DNA of 64,000 bases from Mesorhizobium sp. L-2-11 (lineage in GTDB: Bacteria > Pseudomonadota > Alphaproteobacteria > Rhizobiales > Rhizobiaceae). The position numbers were made by a program, and so were the translations under genes. Each line of letters starts with the position of its first letter. Positions within the stretch are counted from its first letter, which is position 1. Below the pieces are notes generated by a model, which did no database searches, was not told where the DNA came from, and saw only the letters and a list, made by a program, of their open reading frames with translations. The stretch spans positions 5,038,001-5,102,000 of the forward strand of contig NZ_AP023257.1 in the NCBI RefSeq assembly GCF_016756595.1, in the 5' to 3' direction. This document shows, piece by piece, positions 24,824 through 34,433 of the stretch.

Positions 24824-26692
24824 CTAGGTCTGGTAATACTGACTATAACGTTCACTGTAAAATTCGGCACTGCCGAACTTTTGATACCGCTTGATTCTCT
24901 TGAAATCGACCTTGTTGAGCAGAACGCCGATGCATTTATCCGCCAGGATCGGATTGTTGTTGAGAATTTCGCGCACGAATGTACGAGCGGTCACACCCCA
25001 TTCAACAACCAGAACAAGGCCGTCGAGGTGCTGGACAAAGGACCTCACGTCCGCGACTGGAGCCAACGGGGGCAAATCAACGACGACATAATTGAACATA
25101 GGGCCTACCTTGAGCAGAAAGTCGCCCATTTTCTCGATAGGCTGCACGGTGTTTGCGAGCTTTTGTTGGCTCTGGTTCACGCCGGGCAGGAACCTCAATG
25201 GCAATGACTGATGGGCCAGCAAGTCTCTCGCATTGAATTCTCCAGCCAACAAGTTGGCCAGGCCTCGTTCCCAGCCGTTGGCTAACATAGGGGACAAGCC
25301 CGGATTGTGGATATCGGCATCGATCAACAACGTCTTACAACGCTGCATAGCAAGAACGATCGCCAAATTAGCAGCGACCAGAGACTTCCCTTCTCCCGGG
25401 AGGCAAGAAACAATGCCGAGCACCTTGGTGCTCTTCCTCGGCAACTCGACGTCAGCAGCGACTTTCACAGTTCGCATCGCTTCAGCGAATTCCGAGCGCG
25501 GATGTTGCTCCACCCAGCTGAAAGCGCTGTTCCCCACCTCGATGAATGACGGCTCTCCGGCCGCACGATCGTGCTTGTCTCGGCGAATTGGCTTCCCGTC
25601 CAGCAAAGGGATCATTCCGAGCGTCTGAAGTCCGAGTTCATCGCGCACTTGAGCCGTCGTGCGGAAAAAGCGCTCCCGGTACTCCCGAATTCCGCCCACA
25701 CCGGCGCCAATCATGCCGGCGAGCACGACGCAGAACGCCAATGTAAGACTGCTATTCGGAGAACTCGGGCTGCTGGGCGTTGCTGCCTCCGAGATAGTCC
25801 GCGCCTCCGTCAACGCCATCGAAAGGTTCTGCAGGCTCGCTTGGTACTGCTGCAGGACCTGTTCATATTGCGACTTGAGAGAGGACGCCTCAAGTTCGAG
25901 CTGGCGCAAAGTAACCAGCGTTTCCTTGGTCAGCGTATTGTCTGTTCGGAACCTGTGGATTGCGAGCTCGGCATCGACCGATCGCTTCCGCACTGTCTCG
26001 AGTTCTTCCGCCAGTGCGCTGCGAGCTCGGATAATCGACTCGTCTTTGGCTCCGACTTGGTCAGAGATATAGATTTCTGCATATTTACTGGCTATTTTTT
26101 GCGCCATTTCGGCGCTAGGCGACCGAAACTGGACTTGCAGAATGTAAGAATCCCCTACACGTTCAACCGTTATATTCTCAGCCAGAATGCCAAATGCCTG
26201 CCATCGAGAATCGGATCCTTGCGCGGCGCTCGATTTCACCGGCGCTCCGCTTGCTTCGGAACTGCCGATGAATGGCCACCGAGCGACCCATCCTGTGAGA
26301 CTGTCGAGCAATGAATATGGCGCTGACAAGAAAGAGCGATCGGTAGCAAGACCGAGGCTGTCAACGACCTTTAGCCCGATGCGGTCGGAACGCAACAATT
26401 CGACCTGACTCAGCATCATCGGGTCAAGCTGTGCGGAGCTTCCGCTCTCTGTCAACTTCGTCACGACGGATGGCTGGTTCTTGTCGATCAGGATTCTGGC
26501 GGTCGACTCATACAAGGGCACCTCGGCCCAAAGATACACCAGCCCCAGCACAAGTCCTGCGAGCGCGCATGTAAGGACGAACCTCAACTGCCGTTGCGCT
26601 GCCGCCACGAGTGTTTCGAGATCAATCGTTCCCCACTGAGGATCGCCGAATGTGAAGGCAGAATCCGGGTGCTTTTCAACTTCGCGGAGCAT
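24824..26692 (-). CDS. Wzc/ExoP-like polysaccharide co-polymerase with tyrosine autokinase domain
   Basis: A 622-residue inner-membrane protein. The N-terminal Wzz domain has membrane helices at about residues 40-60 and 325-345 with a periplasmic coiled-coil between. The cytoplasmic BY-kinase domain has Walker A SCLPGEGKSLVAANLA, Walker A' TLLIDADIHNPGL and Walker B YVVVDLPPLAP. The C-terminus carries a tyrosine cluster (FYSERYSQYYQT) for autophosphorylation. It controls chain length and export with the Wza/ExoF-type partner encoded divergently at 28029. Confidence 0.88.
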   Translation of the reverse strand: MLREVEKHPDSAFTFGDPQWGTIDLETLVAAAQRQLRFVLTCALAGLVLGLVYLWAEVPLYESTARILIDKNQPSVVTKLTESGSSAQLDPMMLSQVELLRSDRIGLKVVDSLGLATDRSFLSAPYSLLDSLTGWVARWPFIGSSEASGAPVKSSAAQGSDSRWQAFGILAENITVERVGDSYILQVQFRSPSAEMAQKIASKYAEIYISDQVGAKDESIIRARSALAEELETVRKRSVDAELAIHRFRTDNTLTKETLVTLRQLELEASSLKSQYEQVLQQYQASLQNLSMALTEARTISEAATPSSPSSPNSSLTLAFCVVLAGMIGAGVGGIREYRERFFRTTAQVRDELGLQTLGMIPLLDGKPIRRDKHDRAAGEPSFIEVGNSAFSWVEQHPRSEFAEAMRTVKVAADVELPRKSTKVLGIVSCLPGEGKSLVAANLAIVLAMQRCKTLLIDADIHNPGLSPMLANGWERGLANLLAGEFNARDLLAHQSLPLRFLPGVNQSQQKLANTVQPIEKMGDFLLKVGPMFNYVVVDLPPLAPVADVRSFVQHLDGLVLVVEWGVTARTFVREILNNNPILADKCIGVLLNKVDFKRIKRYQKFGSAEFYSERYSQYYQT

Positions 26693-27255
26693 ACGCCTTC
26701 AAACCCGTGCGATGAGACTGGCAGCGCATTGGTAGTAACAAAGACCTTATCACATTACCTGAATAAATGTCTGCAATTCAATATCGAGGCCCGCGGAGCC
26801 CAGGGCATGCCGCTCGGGGCGGGCATCAGCCCGCTCGTCGCCAAAGGCGCAACTCCTAACCTCGATGCCATAAACGAAACCTCACGCGGCCCATGCTCCG
26901 ACTGCCGCAATTCCGCTGCATGTCGTAAGCTCCAATTGAAGGAATAAATTGAGTCGTATCGCCAAATGGCAAAATATCTGGGCAAGAGATTCCGGGCTCA
27001 GGTTGAGCCTGTCCTGCGGGAAACAGGGATGGCTCGTCGATCACAGACGCGCGATAACGATCACCGCAAGTGCGCTGCGCGCATTTGGCGCCGCGCGGAA
27101 AGCCTTTCCGCTGCCCGAATGAGACAGGTTGCAGTCACATTTTGTTTCGTGGTGTGGGGTGTCATCTTGCTCATCGTCCTGCTTAGCAGCCAGAGCCTGT
27201 AAAGGCGGAGACTGGCCCGCCTGACTTATTAAGTGGCTCGGCAGTTGCTCCGGAC
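26693..27255. other. Region upstream of the Wzc-like gene
   Basis: About 560 bases that should hold the promoter of the minus-strand Wzc-like gene. A plus-strand frame at 26966-27202 would encode 78 residues ending in one hydrophobic helix (VVWGVILLIVLL), but it has no ribosome site and no family match, so it is left as a doubtful small protein. No clear repeats or motifs were seen. Confidence 0.4.
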
Positions 27256-27471
27256 TTATCGCGCGATGTGTGACTTCGGAGTCGCCGGTTCCTTGGGGAT
27301 CGAGCGCCACACCAGCAGCATGACAGCAACAAAGTACCCAATCTGTATCAAGATCCCACAAATTAACGTTTGGACAAATGTGGCCCAGAGGGAGTCGGTG
27401 AGCAAATATATACTGATGGCAAACGCCGACAGTACTATGATAAGGCCTCGCAAAAAAAGCAAAAAGGACAT
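27256..27471 (-). CDS. SyrA/ExoX-like exopolysaccharide production repressor
   Basis: A 71-residue membrane protein with two hydrophobic helices. The first (LFLRGLIIVLSAFAISIYLL) is followed by TDSLWATFVQTLICGILIQ and GYFVAVMLLVWRS, the signature of the rhizobial SyrA/ExoX/PsiA family. These small inner-membrane proteins change exopolysaccharide output post-transcriptionally or via ExoY-type enzymes. GGGACGGCG precedes the ATG. Its position between the Wzc-like and ExoF-like genes supports the call. Confidence 0.75.
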   Translation of the reverse strand: MSFLLFLRGLIIVLSAFAISIYLLTDSLWATFVQTLICGILIQIGYFVAVMLLVWRSIPKEPATPKSHIAR

Positions 27472-28028
27472 CGCCGTCCCACTCGCAGCCGCTGGTGTGA
27501 CGCGCTTCTCGGCTATCCAAGCCTCAGCGCGTTAACCATCATAACATATCGGAACGCGTCAGAGCGACCAATATATTAGCAGGTGCGAATAAAGATGCCC
27601 CAACCTGGGCCGGGACGCTTGCTTCCAGGCGCCACCAACTCCCGTTCGGCGGCCAAGAGAGATTTGCCACGCGGATTGGCCATGACATGCAATCGGGATT
27701 TGGCAGAGGTTGAGTCGAGGTGTGTGTGCCAAGTTGAGCAAAATGGGCTGCTCGCTGGCCAGCGGTGTCGCTTCCGGTCGGCGACACGATGGTGACGTCA
27801 GCCATAGCGTTTACAGCTCCACGACTGCATCAGATTGACGAGCAGCATCTCGAACGATCGCGGTGGCCGCCGGATATTCTTCCAGCCGAATGATGATCAG
27901 AGTGGGGCGATCTCAGAACATCGTCTGCCTTGTTGCCGTTGTTCAGAGCGTAAATTCGCCTCAATGCAATGGCGTTGTGAGAAAGGTCTGCGTCGATGTC
28001 ATGCTCAAGCATTGCGGGGTGATCGCGA
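27472..28028. other. Region between exopolysaccharide repressor and ExoF-like gene
   Basis: A gap of 557 bases between divergent genes, so it probably holds both promoters. A minus-strand open frame at 27539-27805 was examined and not recognised. No clear operator, riboswitch or RNA gene was found by eye. Confidence 0.4.
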
Positions 28029-29327
28029 ATGTTGAATAGATCGGTGCGCTGGATGCGGGCAGGCAGCTGCGCTGCGCTCGCATGCATGTTTTTGTTGTTC
28101 GCATATGCGAATCTGTCGAATGGCGTTGCCCTAGCTGAGGAGCACAATGTCGGCCAGTACCGTCTGCAGACTGGCGACGTGATCGGCTTCGCTGTCATAG
28201 GCTATCCCGAGATGCAGAAGCGAGCTGTGATCGACCAAAGCGGTGTAATTGTGTTGCCGGTGCTGGGCCCATTAAACGTTCTCGGGAAGACAATAGAGGA
28301 TGTTCGCAAGGAGGTAGTTGAGGTCCTAAAACCAAAATCCCTTCCGCAACGATCCACGGACGGCACTGAGACTTGGACTGGTTTTTATCCGGATCAGATT
28401 GTAGTTGATATTGAGGAATACCGACCCGTCTATATTGACGGGGACATTGCCTCTCCTGGGACTCAGGCCTTCAGACCAGGCATGACTGTCCGACAAGCTG
28501 TGGCGGCTGGCGGCGGCTATCAGCTCGGTCGCGGTGAGCTTGAAAACCCTGAAATGACAGCAGCGGACCTTGGCGGCCGCCTCCACATTCTGCGCATCAA
28601 GTACCAGGAAAGCGAAATCAAAGCTGCTCGCATAGAGGCGCAGCTGAGCGGCGCCAGAGCGATTGAGCTTCCGAACGCAGAACGTGACCCGAGCCTCGAA
28701 CCTCGTCGCGACGAAGCTTTGCAGCAGGAGGGGGAGCATCTTGAAGCTGTCTATGCGGATCAGGAGAAGGAGCGCGCTTCGATTGAGTTGGCCAGAACCA
28801 AGGCGGCGGAACGAATGGGCTACCTGAAGGAGCAGCAGAAGGCGGATCAAGCGGGCGCAGCCGCAGATGCGGCGGAACTTGATCGCCTCAAGAAGCTCTT
28901 CGAAAAAGGTCTGGTCCAGATCACCAGCGTCAACAATGCTCAACGCGCAGTGTTCTTGTCGGCGACCCGCGCTTTGGAAACCAACGCCGAAATCGCTCGA
29001 CTTGAACGCGACCAAGGAGATTTGCAGCGCAGTCTTGATAAGCTTATCGACCGGGGTCGAATTGACCTGATGGCTAATTTGCAGACTGAACGCGCAGCGA
29101 TGACGCAATTGCGCGCTGAGATGGATTCTTTGACCAAACAAATCGCCTACGTGATGCAGATGCGCAGCGACCTTGTAGGCGAAGGGGACCGAATTACGAT
29201 CGGTGTAACCCGCTCCACTGACGGACGGGCAGCAACGACCGAGGCGACTGAAGATACTCTGCTTGCTCCGGGTGACACCATCACAATTACGCTGGAGACC
29301 CCACCAGGAGCGGCGGTCGCGAACTAA
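28029..29327 (+). CDS. exoF: ExoF-like outer-membrane polysaccharide export protein
   Basis: A 432-residue exported protein. Residues about 10-36 form a signal peptide ending before EEHNVGQYRL. Residues about 40-105 are the polysaccharide export (Wza-type) domain with RLQTGDVIGFAVIGYPEMQ and SGVIVLPVLGPLNVLGKT. A SLBB-like segment follows (RPVYIDGDIASPGTQAFRPG). The C-terminal half is helical coiled-coil (about residues 195-380), as in rhizobial ExoF, ending with a TIGV...LLAPGDTITI motif. It should form the outer-membrane side of the export channel with the Wzc-like protein. Confidence 0.85.
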   Translation: MLNRSVRWMRAGSCAALACMFLLFAYANLSNGVALAEEHNVGQYRLQTGDVIGFAVIGYPEMQKRAVIDQSGVIVLPVLGPLNVLGKTIEDVRKEVVEVLKPKSLPQRSTDGTETWTGFYPDQIVVDIEEYRPVYIDGDIASPGTQAFRPGMTVRQAVAAGGGYQLGRGELENPEMTAADLGGRLHILRIKYQESEIKAARIEAQLSGARAIELPNAERDPSLEPRRDEALQQEGEHLEAVYADQEKERASIELARTKAAERMGYLKEQQKADQAGAAADAAELDRLKKLFEKGLVQITSVNNAQRAVFLSATRALETNAEIARLERDQGDLQRSLDKLIDRGRIDLMANLQTERAAMTQLRAEMDSLTKQIAYVMQMRSDLVGEGDRITIGVTRSTDGRAATTEATEDTLLAPGDTITITLETPPGAAVAN

Positions 29328-29506
29328 ACAATTAAGGTATTGTATAGAGGCGGCGCGTAGTTGCCCATGTCCTGTGGAAATATGGTCCGGCGCAGGATCG
29401 TTCTGGTGGCCGCTCAGGTTTCGGGCAGTGACGTGATTGCCGAGTGCGCCGCCAAAGTCTGGGATCAGGCATCTCGCTTCAACAGCTCGCCCGAACAGCG
29501 ACGCCC

Positions 29507-30499
29507 TCACCTCTCCAGATAAATCTTTCCATAAAGAGGCCGTGACTCGGCGTTTCGCATCCGTTTCACTCGAACCTTGATCCAGCGAGGAACCAGCCCC
29601 CGGCAGCAGACGTCGACCGTGTGAGGCAGACGTGAAATGGCGGTGCGCGGCTCCAGGGCAAAGAGCTTCTTCGACAGGTACCAGGCTGCGGAAAGCCGCC
29701 CTTGAATCAAAGCTCTCACGGCAAGCCGATTGGTCGTGTCAAGCAGATGGGCATTGAGATCGCTCCCAAATTGCGGATATTTCTCGCGAAACTCGGCCAG
29801 GACAATTTCATACGAACGAAACATCTGCATGACATCGCTCGACATGTTGCCGATCGTCCTCCGGTAACCCACTAGATGTTGGGGCACGACACGAAACTCG
29901 TAATTCTCCGCTATTCTGAGGCACATTAGAAGATCTTCGCAGCCTTGTGCGTTCCTTGCCCTCAGGGAAGGATCAAACTGTCCCGCCCGCTCGAATGCGG
30001 AGCGACGTACAAGCATCGAACTTCCGTTACCGACAAAGTTGTTTCTGCACATGCGTTGCAGCACGCGACCATCGGCATCGGGCTGCTGGAATGAAAATAT
30101 CCGGCCGTCCTCGTCGATCTCCGCAAACCAGCAATATGCCAGGCCAGCTGACGAGCCTCCTTCCTGCAGGACGCGCAGTTGCAGCGCGATTTTGGACGGA
30201 GCCCAAAGATCATCCGCATCCACGAACGCTAGAAACTCCGCATCTGTGGCAGCGGCGCCGGTGTTGCGCGCGTGCGCAACACCGGCGTTCGGCTGCCTGA
30301 GAAGGCGTATACGCCGGTCCTGCTCGGCATAGGCGGCCACGATTGACGCGGACCGGTCCGTCGACCCATCATCCACTACGACAATGTCCAGCGCCTGGTG
30401 GCTCTGCTGGCAGATGCTGGTCAGCGTCGGGAGAATGGTTCTCTCGGCATTGAACATGGGCACCACCACGCCTATCACAGTGGCATTGTGCTGGCTCAT
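29507..30499 (-). CDS. Glycosyltransferase family 2
   Basis: A 330-residue GT-A protein with VIGVVVPMFNAERTI, DIVVVDDGSTDRS, DXD in LAFVDADDLWAPSKI, and RNAQGCEDLLMCLRIAE (ED acceptor motif). It is convergent with the ExoF-like gene, whose stop is 179 bases away, and probably belongs to the same polysaccharide pathway. Within its coding sequence a perfect 13-bp stem with a 4-base loop is present at 30257-30286. Confidence 0.83.
   Translation of the reverse strand: MSQHNATVIGVVVPMFNAERTILPTLTSICQQSHQALDIVVVDDGSTDRSASIVAAYAEQDRRIRLLRQPNAGVAHARNTGAAATDAEFLAFVDADDLWAPSKIALQLRVLQEGGSSAGLAYCWFAEIDEDGRIFSFQQPDADGRVLQRMCRNNFVGNGSSMLVRRSAFERAGQFDPSLRARNAQGCEDLLMCLRIAENYEFRVVPQHLVGYRRTIGNMSSDVMQMFRSYEIVLAEFREKYPQFGSDLNAHLLDTTNRLAVRALIQGRLSAAWYLSKKLFALEPRTAISRLPHTVDVCCRGLVPRWIKVRVKRMRNAESRPLYGKIYLER
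30257..30286. repeat. Perfect 13-bp hairpin inside GT2 coding sequence
   Basis: Positions 30257-30269 are exactly complementary to 30274-30286 around a GCGT loop. It encodes part of the NAGVAHARNTG segment on the minus strand. It is unusually strong for a coding region but may be a chance result of GC-rich codons. Confidence 0.5.
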
Positions 30500-30977
30500 T
30501 TGCCTTCGTCTTCTCTCGCGACGTGGTAAAATGGCACATCAGGGCCGGTAGTTCCATCAGAATTCACTACTTTAGCCGATGAAGGATTCAACCACGACGG
30601 CCGAGCGGCAAGGCAGAGGTCAAACGCGTGGTTCCCGCACGAGGGCAGGGAGATGGTAGGTGGAACCAGGCTCAAACCTCGGACATGATCTTCACCCAAC
30701 CTGTGATCCACGAGTCGTGCCGACAACAATCGCTGACTGCCCACGCATGCAGGCAATTCAGCGGCTCATCGTTCGATCACCGCGATCTAGGACATAGCGT
30801 TTTGGCGACATGGCACCGGATATCCACGGCCGCCGCCGATATCTACCAGACGCAACGCCAAAAATTACCTCCGGTCGCCGTGGCTATCCGCAACTGGAAA
30901 CGATGGCGGGCGTTGCTGTGACGAACAGGATATAAGCCTAACTGGCAGCAAGCCTGGTTGAAGAAAGCCCGACGGTC
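30500..30977. other. Intergenic region between GT2 and pcm
   Basis: About 480 bases between divergent genes. Short frames on both strands lack ribosome sites and recognisable motifs. It probably carries the promoters for both neighbours and marks the right edge of the polysaccharide locus. Confidence 0.4.
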
Positions 30978-31652
30978 ATGAAGCCAATGAAGGAAGAGCA
31001 TCTCGCAGTGCTACGCAGGCACATGGTCGAGATGATTGCGATCCATACCGACCTTGCAAGCGAAGAGCTTGGCAAGGCGGCGCTCGATAAACGGGTGATG
31101 GCAGCGATGCAGCGGGTGCCGCGCCATCTGTTCGTGCCAAGCTCGGTCGCGCCTTATGCCTACCAGGACATGCCACTGCCGATCGGCTTCGACAAAACCG
31201 TCTCGCAGCCGTTCATCGTCGCGCTCATGACCGATCTCCTTGCCCTCCAACCGCACGAGGCGGTGCTCGAGATCGGCACCGGCCTGGGCTATCAAACCGC
31301 AATCCTCGCGGAACTCGCCGGGCACGTTTGGAGCGTCGAAATCATCGAGGAATTCGCAAGCCATGCCGAGGCTCTGCTCCAGGACCTCGGTCTATCCAAT
31401 GTCAGCATTCGTGTCGGGGACGGGTCTCGCGGCTGGCCCGAGCACGCCCCATTCGACAAGATCCTGGTCAGCGTCGCGGCGGGGCGGGCGCCGCCGGCTT
31501 TGCTTGAGCAACTCAGGCCGGGGGGCCGCCTGGTTATGCCTGTGGGCCCTGAACAAGGGCAGTTGCTGACGGTCATCGACAAGGGTTCGGCAGGACAACT
31601 GAAGACCCGCAAAATCATCCCGGTTCGGTTCAGCCGGCTCGAAACGGTCTAA
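30978..31652 (+). CDS. pcm: Protein-L-isoaspartate O-methyltransferase
   Basis: A 224-residue repair enzyme that methylates L-isoaspartyl residues in aged proteins using SAM. It has the family's RVPRHLFVP and PIGFDKTVSQPFIVA segments, the SAM loop VLEIGTGLGYQTAILAEL, IRVGDGSRGWPEHAPFDKI and LRPGGRLVMPVG. Length is normal. ATG 30978 and ATG 30987 are both possible. It stands alone, convergent with the interrupted phosphatidyltransferase gene. Confidence 0.92.
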   Translation: MKPMKEEHLAVLRRHMVEMIAIHTDLASEELGKAALDKRVMAAMQRVPRHLFVPSSVAPYAYQDMPLPIGFDKTVSQPFIVALMTDLLALQPHEAVLEIGTGLGYQTAILAELAGHVWSVEIIEEFASHAEALLQDLGLSNVSIRVGDGSRGWPEHAPFDKILVSVAAGRAPPALLEQLRPGGRLVMPVGPEQGQLLTVIDKGSAGQLKTRKIIPVRFSRLETV

Positions 31653-31951
31653 CAAGAGCACGGACATCCGGCACGCAGGGAGCGCCGGGCCGCCTCATCC
31701 TTATGGGATTTCGCCGTCTCACGGCTGCTTCGCGTCCGCTCGTTTGAGCATCGCAAATGCGCGATTGATCCGTTGCAGCGCTGTGGCGTTTACCAGCAGT
31801 GCGTATAGTGCGAACCCGCCCGTCAGAATCCAGGGCGAAGCGGTGCCCATGACGGTCGCCAACCCGTCGGCGACCAACAGCACGCAAATGAATACCAGGC
31901 GTTCCATCCGTTCGAAGAAATCCGGCCACGCGTGGTTTTCTATGGGGATTT

Positions 31952-31959
31952 CGATCGCC
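31952..31959. repeat. Target site duplication, left copy
   Basis: CGATCGCC directly precedes the IS66 left end (GTAAGCGG). The same 8 bases follow the right end at 34490-34497. Eight-base duplications are standard for IS66. Confidence 0.92.
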
Positions 31960-31967
31960 GTAAGCGG

Positions 31968-33617
31968 TCAGCCGATAACGTCAGGCCTAAAGTTCCAAGG
32001 CATGAGCATTTCGATTTCGGATGCCGGCCAGCCTTGAGCGATGCGGGTCAAGGTCTGCGAGAGCCAGTCGAGCGGATCGACGCTGTTCATTTTGCAGGTT
32101 TGCAGCAAGGTGGCTACCGTCGCCCAGGTTCGTCCACCGCCGTGGCTGCCGGCGAATAGACTATTCTTTCGCGTGATCGTCTGGGGCCTGATTGCACGCT
32201 CGACGATATTGGAGTCGATTTCGATGCGACCGTCCATCAGAAAGCGTTCCAGCGCCTCCCGCCGGGTGAGCGCGTAGCGGATCGCCTCGGCGGTCTTGGA
32301 TTTTCCGGAGACCTTGCCCAGTTCCGCTTCCCATAGATCGAAGAGGCTCGCGACAATGGCCACGGACTTTTCCTGACGTAGCGCGGCGCGGCTTCCGGCA
32401 TCCTTGCCGCGGACCTCGTCCTCGACCTTCCACAATTCGGTCATGGCGATGATCGAATCCGTCGCGGCCTGCGAGACCCCGCTGATGTGCAGGTCGTAGA
32501 ATTTGCGCCGCAGGTGAGCCCAGCACCCGGCGAGCCGGATTGTTTCATTGCTGCCGGCTTTGGCCCGTGCCTTGACCAGGTTGGTATAGGCCGAGTAGCC
32601 ATCCACTTGCAGGATACCGCTGAATCCGGCGAGGTGGCGCGCCACGCAATCCGCACCTCTGCTGTCTTCAAAACGATAGGCAACCATTGGCGGACTGGTT
32701 CCGCCATAGGGTCGGTCATCCCGTGCGTAGGCCCACAACCAGGCTTTCGTGGTTTTCCCGGAACCAGGGGCAAGGGTGGGCAAGGTCGTCTCGTCGGCGA
32801 AGACCCTTTCGCCCTCCTTGATGCGCTCCAGTATGTAATCAGCAAGCATCTGCAGCTCGAAGCCCAGATGCCCCATCCACTGCGCCATCAACGACCGGCT
32901 GATCTCGACGCCGTCGCGCAGATAGATCGCCTCCTGCCGATAAAGCGGGAGGCCGTCGGCGTATTTGGAGACGGCGATATAGGCGAGCAGCCGCTCCGTC
33001 GGCAGCCCGCTTTCGATGATGTGCGCCGGCGCCAGAGCCTGGACCACGCCGTCACGGCCCCGGAAGGCGTATTTGGGACGGCGCGTGACGATGACCTGGA
33101 ACTTCGGCGGCACGACGTCCAGCCGCTCGGATCGATCCTCGCCGATCAGAACCTTTTCAAGCCCCTCGCAGTCGGCCGGGATTTCCGGCTCGACGACCTC
33201 CTCGATGCGTTCGAGGTGGGCAGCAAAGCCCTTGCGCGGACGCGGGGCGCGCTTCGGCTTGTTCCCGACCGCGCGGTCGAGTTCGCTCCGGATTTCCGAA
33301 AGGCCGGTCTCGACCTCTTCGAAGGCAAAGGAGGCCTGCTCGTCGTCGATGGCCAGGCGTAGCCGCTCGGAACGCGTGCCATGTTGCGTGCGCTGTAAAA
33401 CTTTCAGGATTGACGTGAGATTGGCGATCCGCTCGCTGGCGCTTTTCTCGACAGCTTTCAGCCGGGCGACCTCCGCCTCAGATGCTGCGATCCGAGCGTC
33501 GGCGACTGCGATCCGGGCCTCGCTTGCAGCCTGCTCGCGAGCCATGGAAAGGATCATCGCCTTCAGCGCATCAACGTCGTCGGGAAGGGCAAGACCCGGT
33601 AGAACCATGGCAAGCAA
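31968..33617 (-). CDS. tnpC: IS66 transposase TnpC
   Basis: A 549-residue DDE transposase. It has an N-terminal coiled-coil (about residues 20-70), an IS66 zinc-finger-like and central region, and catalytic positions in VFADETTLPTL (D), LQVDGYSAYTN (D) and SNIVERAIRPQ (E). The C-terminus LMPWNFRPD is the family's terminal motif. Its stop codon lies 8 bases inside the left terminal repeat. It is intact, with no sign of decay. Confidence 0.95.
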   Translation of the reverse strand: MLAMVLPGLALPDDVDALKAMILSMAREQAASEARIAVADARIAASEAEVARLKAVEKSASERIANLTSILKVLQRTQHGTRSERLRLAIDDEQASFAFEEVETGLSEIRSELDRAVGNKPKRAPRPRKGFAAHLERIEEVVEPEIPADCEGLEKVLIGEDRSERLDVVPPKFQVIVTRRPKYAFRGRDGVVQALAPAHIIESGLPTERLLAYIAVSKYADGLPLYRQEAIYLRDGVEISRSLMAQWMGHLGFELQMLADYILERIKEGERVFADETTLPTLAPGSGKTTKAWLWAYARDDRPYGGTSPPMVAYRFEDSRGADCVARHLAGFSGILQVDGYSAYTNLVKARAKAGSNETIRLAGCWAHLRRKFYDLHISGVSQAATDSIIAMTELWKVEDEVRGKDAGSRAALRQEKSVAIVASLFDLWEAELGKVSGKSKTAEAIRYALTRREALERFLMDGRIEIDSNIVERAIRPQTITRKNSLFAGSHGGGRTWATVATLLQTCKMNSVDPLDWLSQTLTRIAQGWPASEIEMLMPWNFRPDVIG

Positions 33618-33684
33618 CAGAGCACAAAAACAGCCGCTTTCCCAACCGTTCCAGCCGCATGATTCATCTTGCCGCAGGCCGGTT

Positions 33685-34029
33685 TCAGCCCGTCGATAAC
33701 GGCCGCCTGACCCTGGCCGGACGAATCTTTTTCCAGTCCAGTCCGGCCAGAAGCGCCATCAACTGGGCGTGGTCGAGACGCATGCGCGCGGCCGATATCC
33801 CCGGCCAGCAGAAGCTGTGATCTTCCAGAGTCTTCGAATAAAGACAAACCCCGCTGCCGTCCCACCACACGATGCGAACCCGGTCCGCACGCTTCGAACG
33901 GAATACGTGAAGTGCCCCCGAGAATGGGTCCAGGCCGCCATCCCTGACCAGCGCCATCAAAGATGCCGCGCCCTTGCGGAAGTCGACCGGCTGGCACGAC
34001 ACGTAAACCACCACACCGGAAGCGATCAT
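33685..34029 (-). CDS. tnpB: IS66 accessory protein TnpB
   Basis: A 114-residue protein with the TnpB hallmarks VYVSCQPVDFRKGAASLMAL and VFRSKRADRVRIVWWDGSG, then CLYSKTLEDHSFCWP. It is required for IS66 transposition, with an unclear biochemical role. Its start overlaps the stop of tnpA by 4 bases, and tnpC follows after a 67-base gap. Confidence 0.94.
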   Translation of the reverse strand: MIASGVVVYVSCQPVDFRKGAASLMALVRDGGLDPFSGALHVFRSKRADRVRIVWWDGSGVCLYSKTLEDHSFCWPGISAARMRLDHAQLMALLAGLDWKKIRPARVRRPLSTG

Positions 34030-34433
34030 GCCTTACGAACCGCGCGGATGATCCTCGCCAGGCGATCGGGATCGACATCGCCGCCGGCGCGCACCACTGC
34101 GTCGCCAATGACGATTTCCACCGTGTCGCTGCCCACCGCTTCAAAGCGCGTGAACTTCGCCGGCTTGCTCGCTCCCTCCGTCAGTGGCGCAACCATGCCC
34201 GACGAAAGCGCCTTGCGGCGCCACGCATAGAGCTGCGAGGGGTCCAGCCCCTCGGAACGCGCAACCGCCGAGACATTGCCCCCTGGCGAGAACGCTTCGG
34301 CGACAAGCCGTGCCTTCTCTTCGTCCGACCGATGGCGCGGCTTGCGTCGGGACGGCACAGGCTCCGCCGTCAAAATCTCGAATGTTCGATGATGGCTCAT
34401 ACTGTCGCTCATAGGATTCTCCGCATGATTCAT
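34026..34433 (-). CDS. tnpA: IS66 accessory protein TnpA
   Basis: A 135-residue protein with a helix-turn-helix region (RHRSDEEKARLVAEAFSPGG, then VSAVARSEGLDPSQLYAWRR), typical of the small TnpA of IS66 elements that binds the ends. The C-terminal DVDPDRLARIIRAVRK is also conserved. A second ATG at codon 8 is an alternative start. Confidence 0.92.
   Translation of the reverse strand: MNHAENPMSDSMSHHRTFEILTAEPVPSRRKPRHRSDEEKARLVAEAFSPGGNVSAVARSEGLDPSQLYAWRRKALSSGMVAPLTEGASKPAKFTRFEAVGSDTVEIVIGDAVVRAGGDVDPDRLARIIRAVRKA

Noticed and set aside
26966..27202. Possible 78-residue protein with one membrane helix
   Set aside because: No ribosome site and no family match; kept only as a note in the intergenic entry.
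28326..29510. 394-codon open frame opposite the ExoF-like gene
   Set aside because: It is an antisense shadow of a well-supported gene, with unnatural composition (Cys/Arg/Ser-rich) and no ribosome site.
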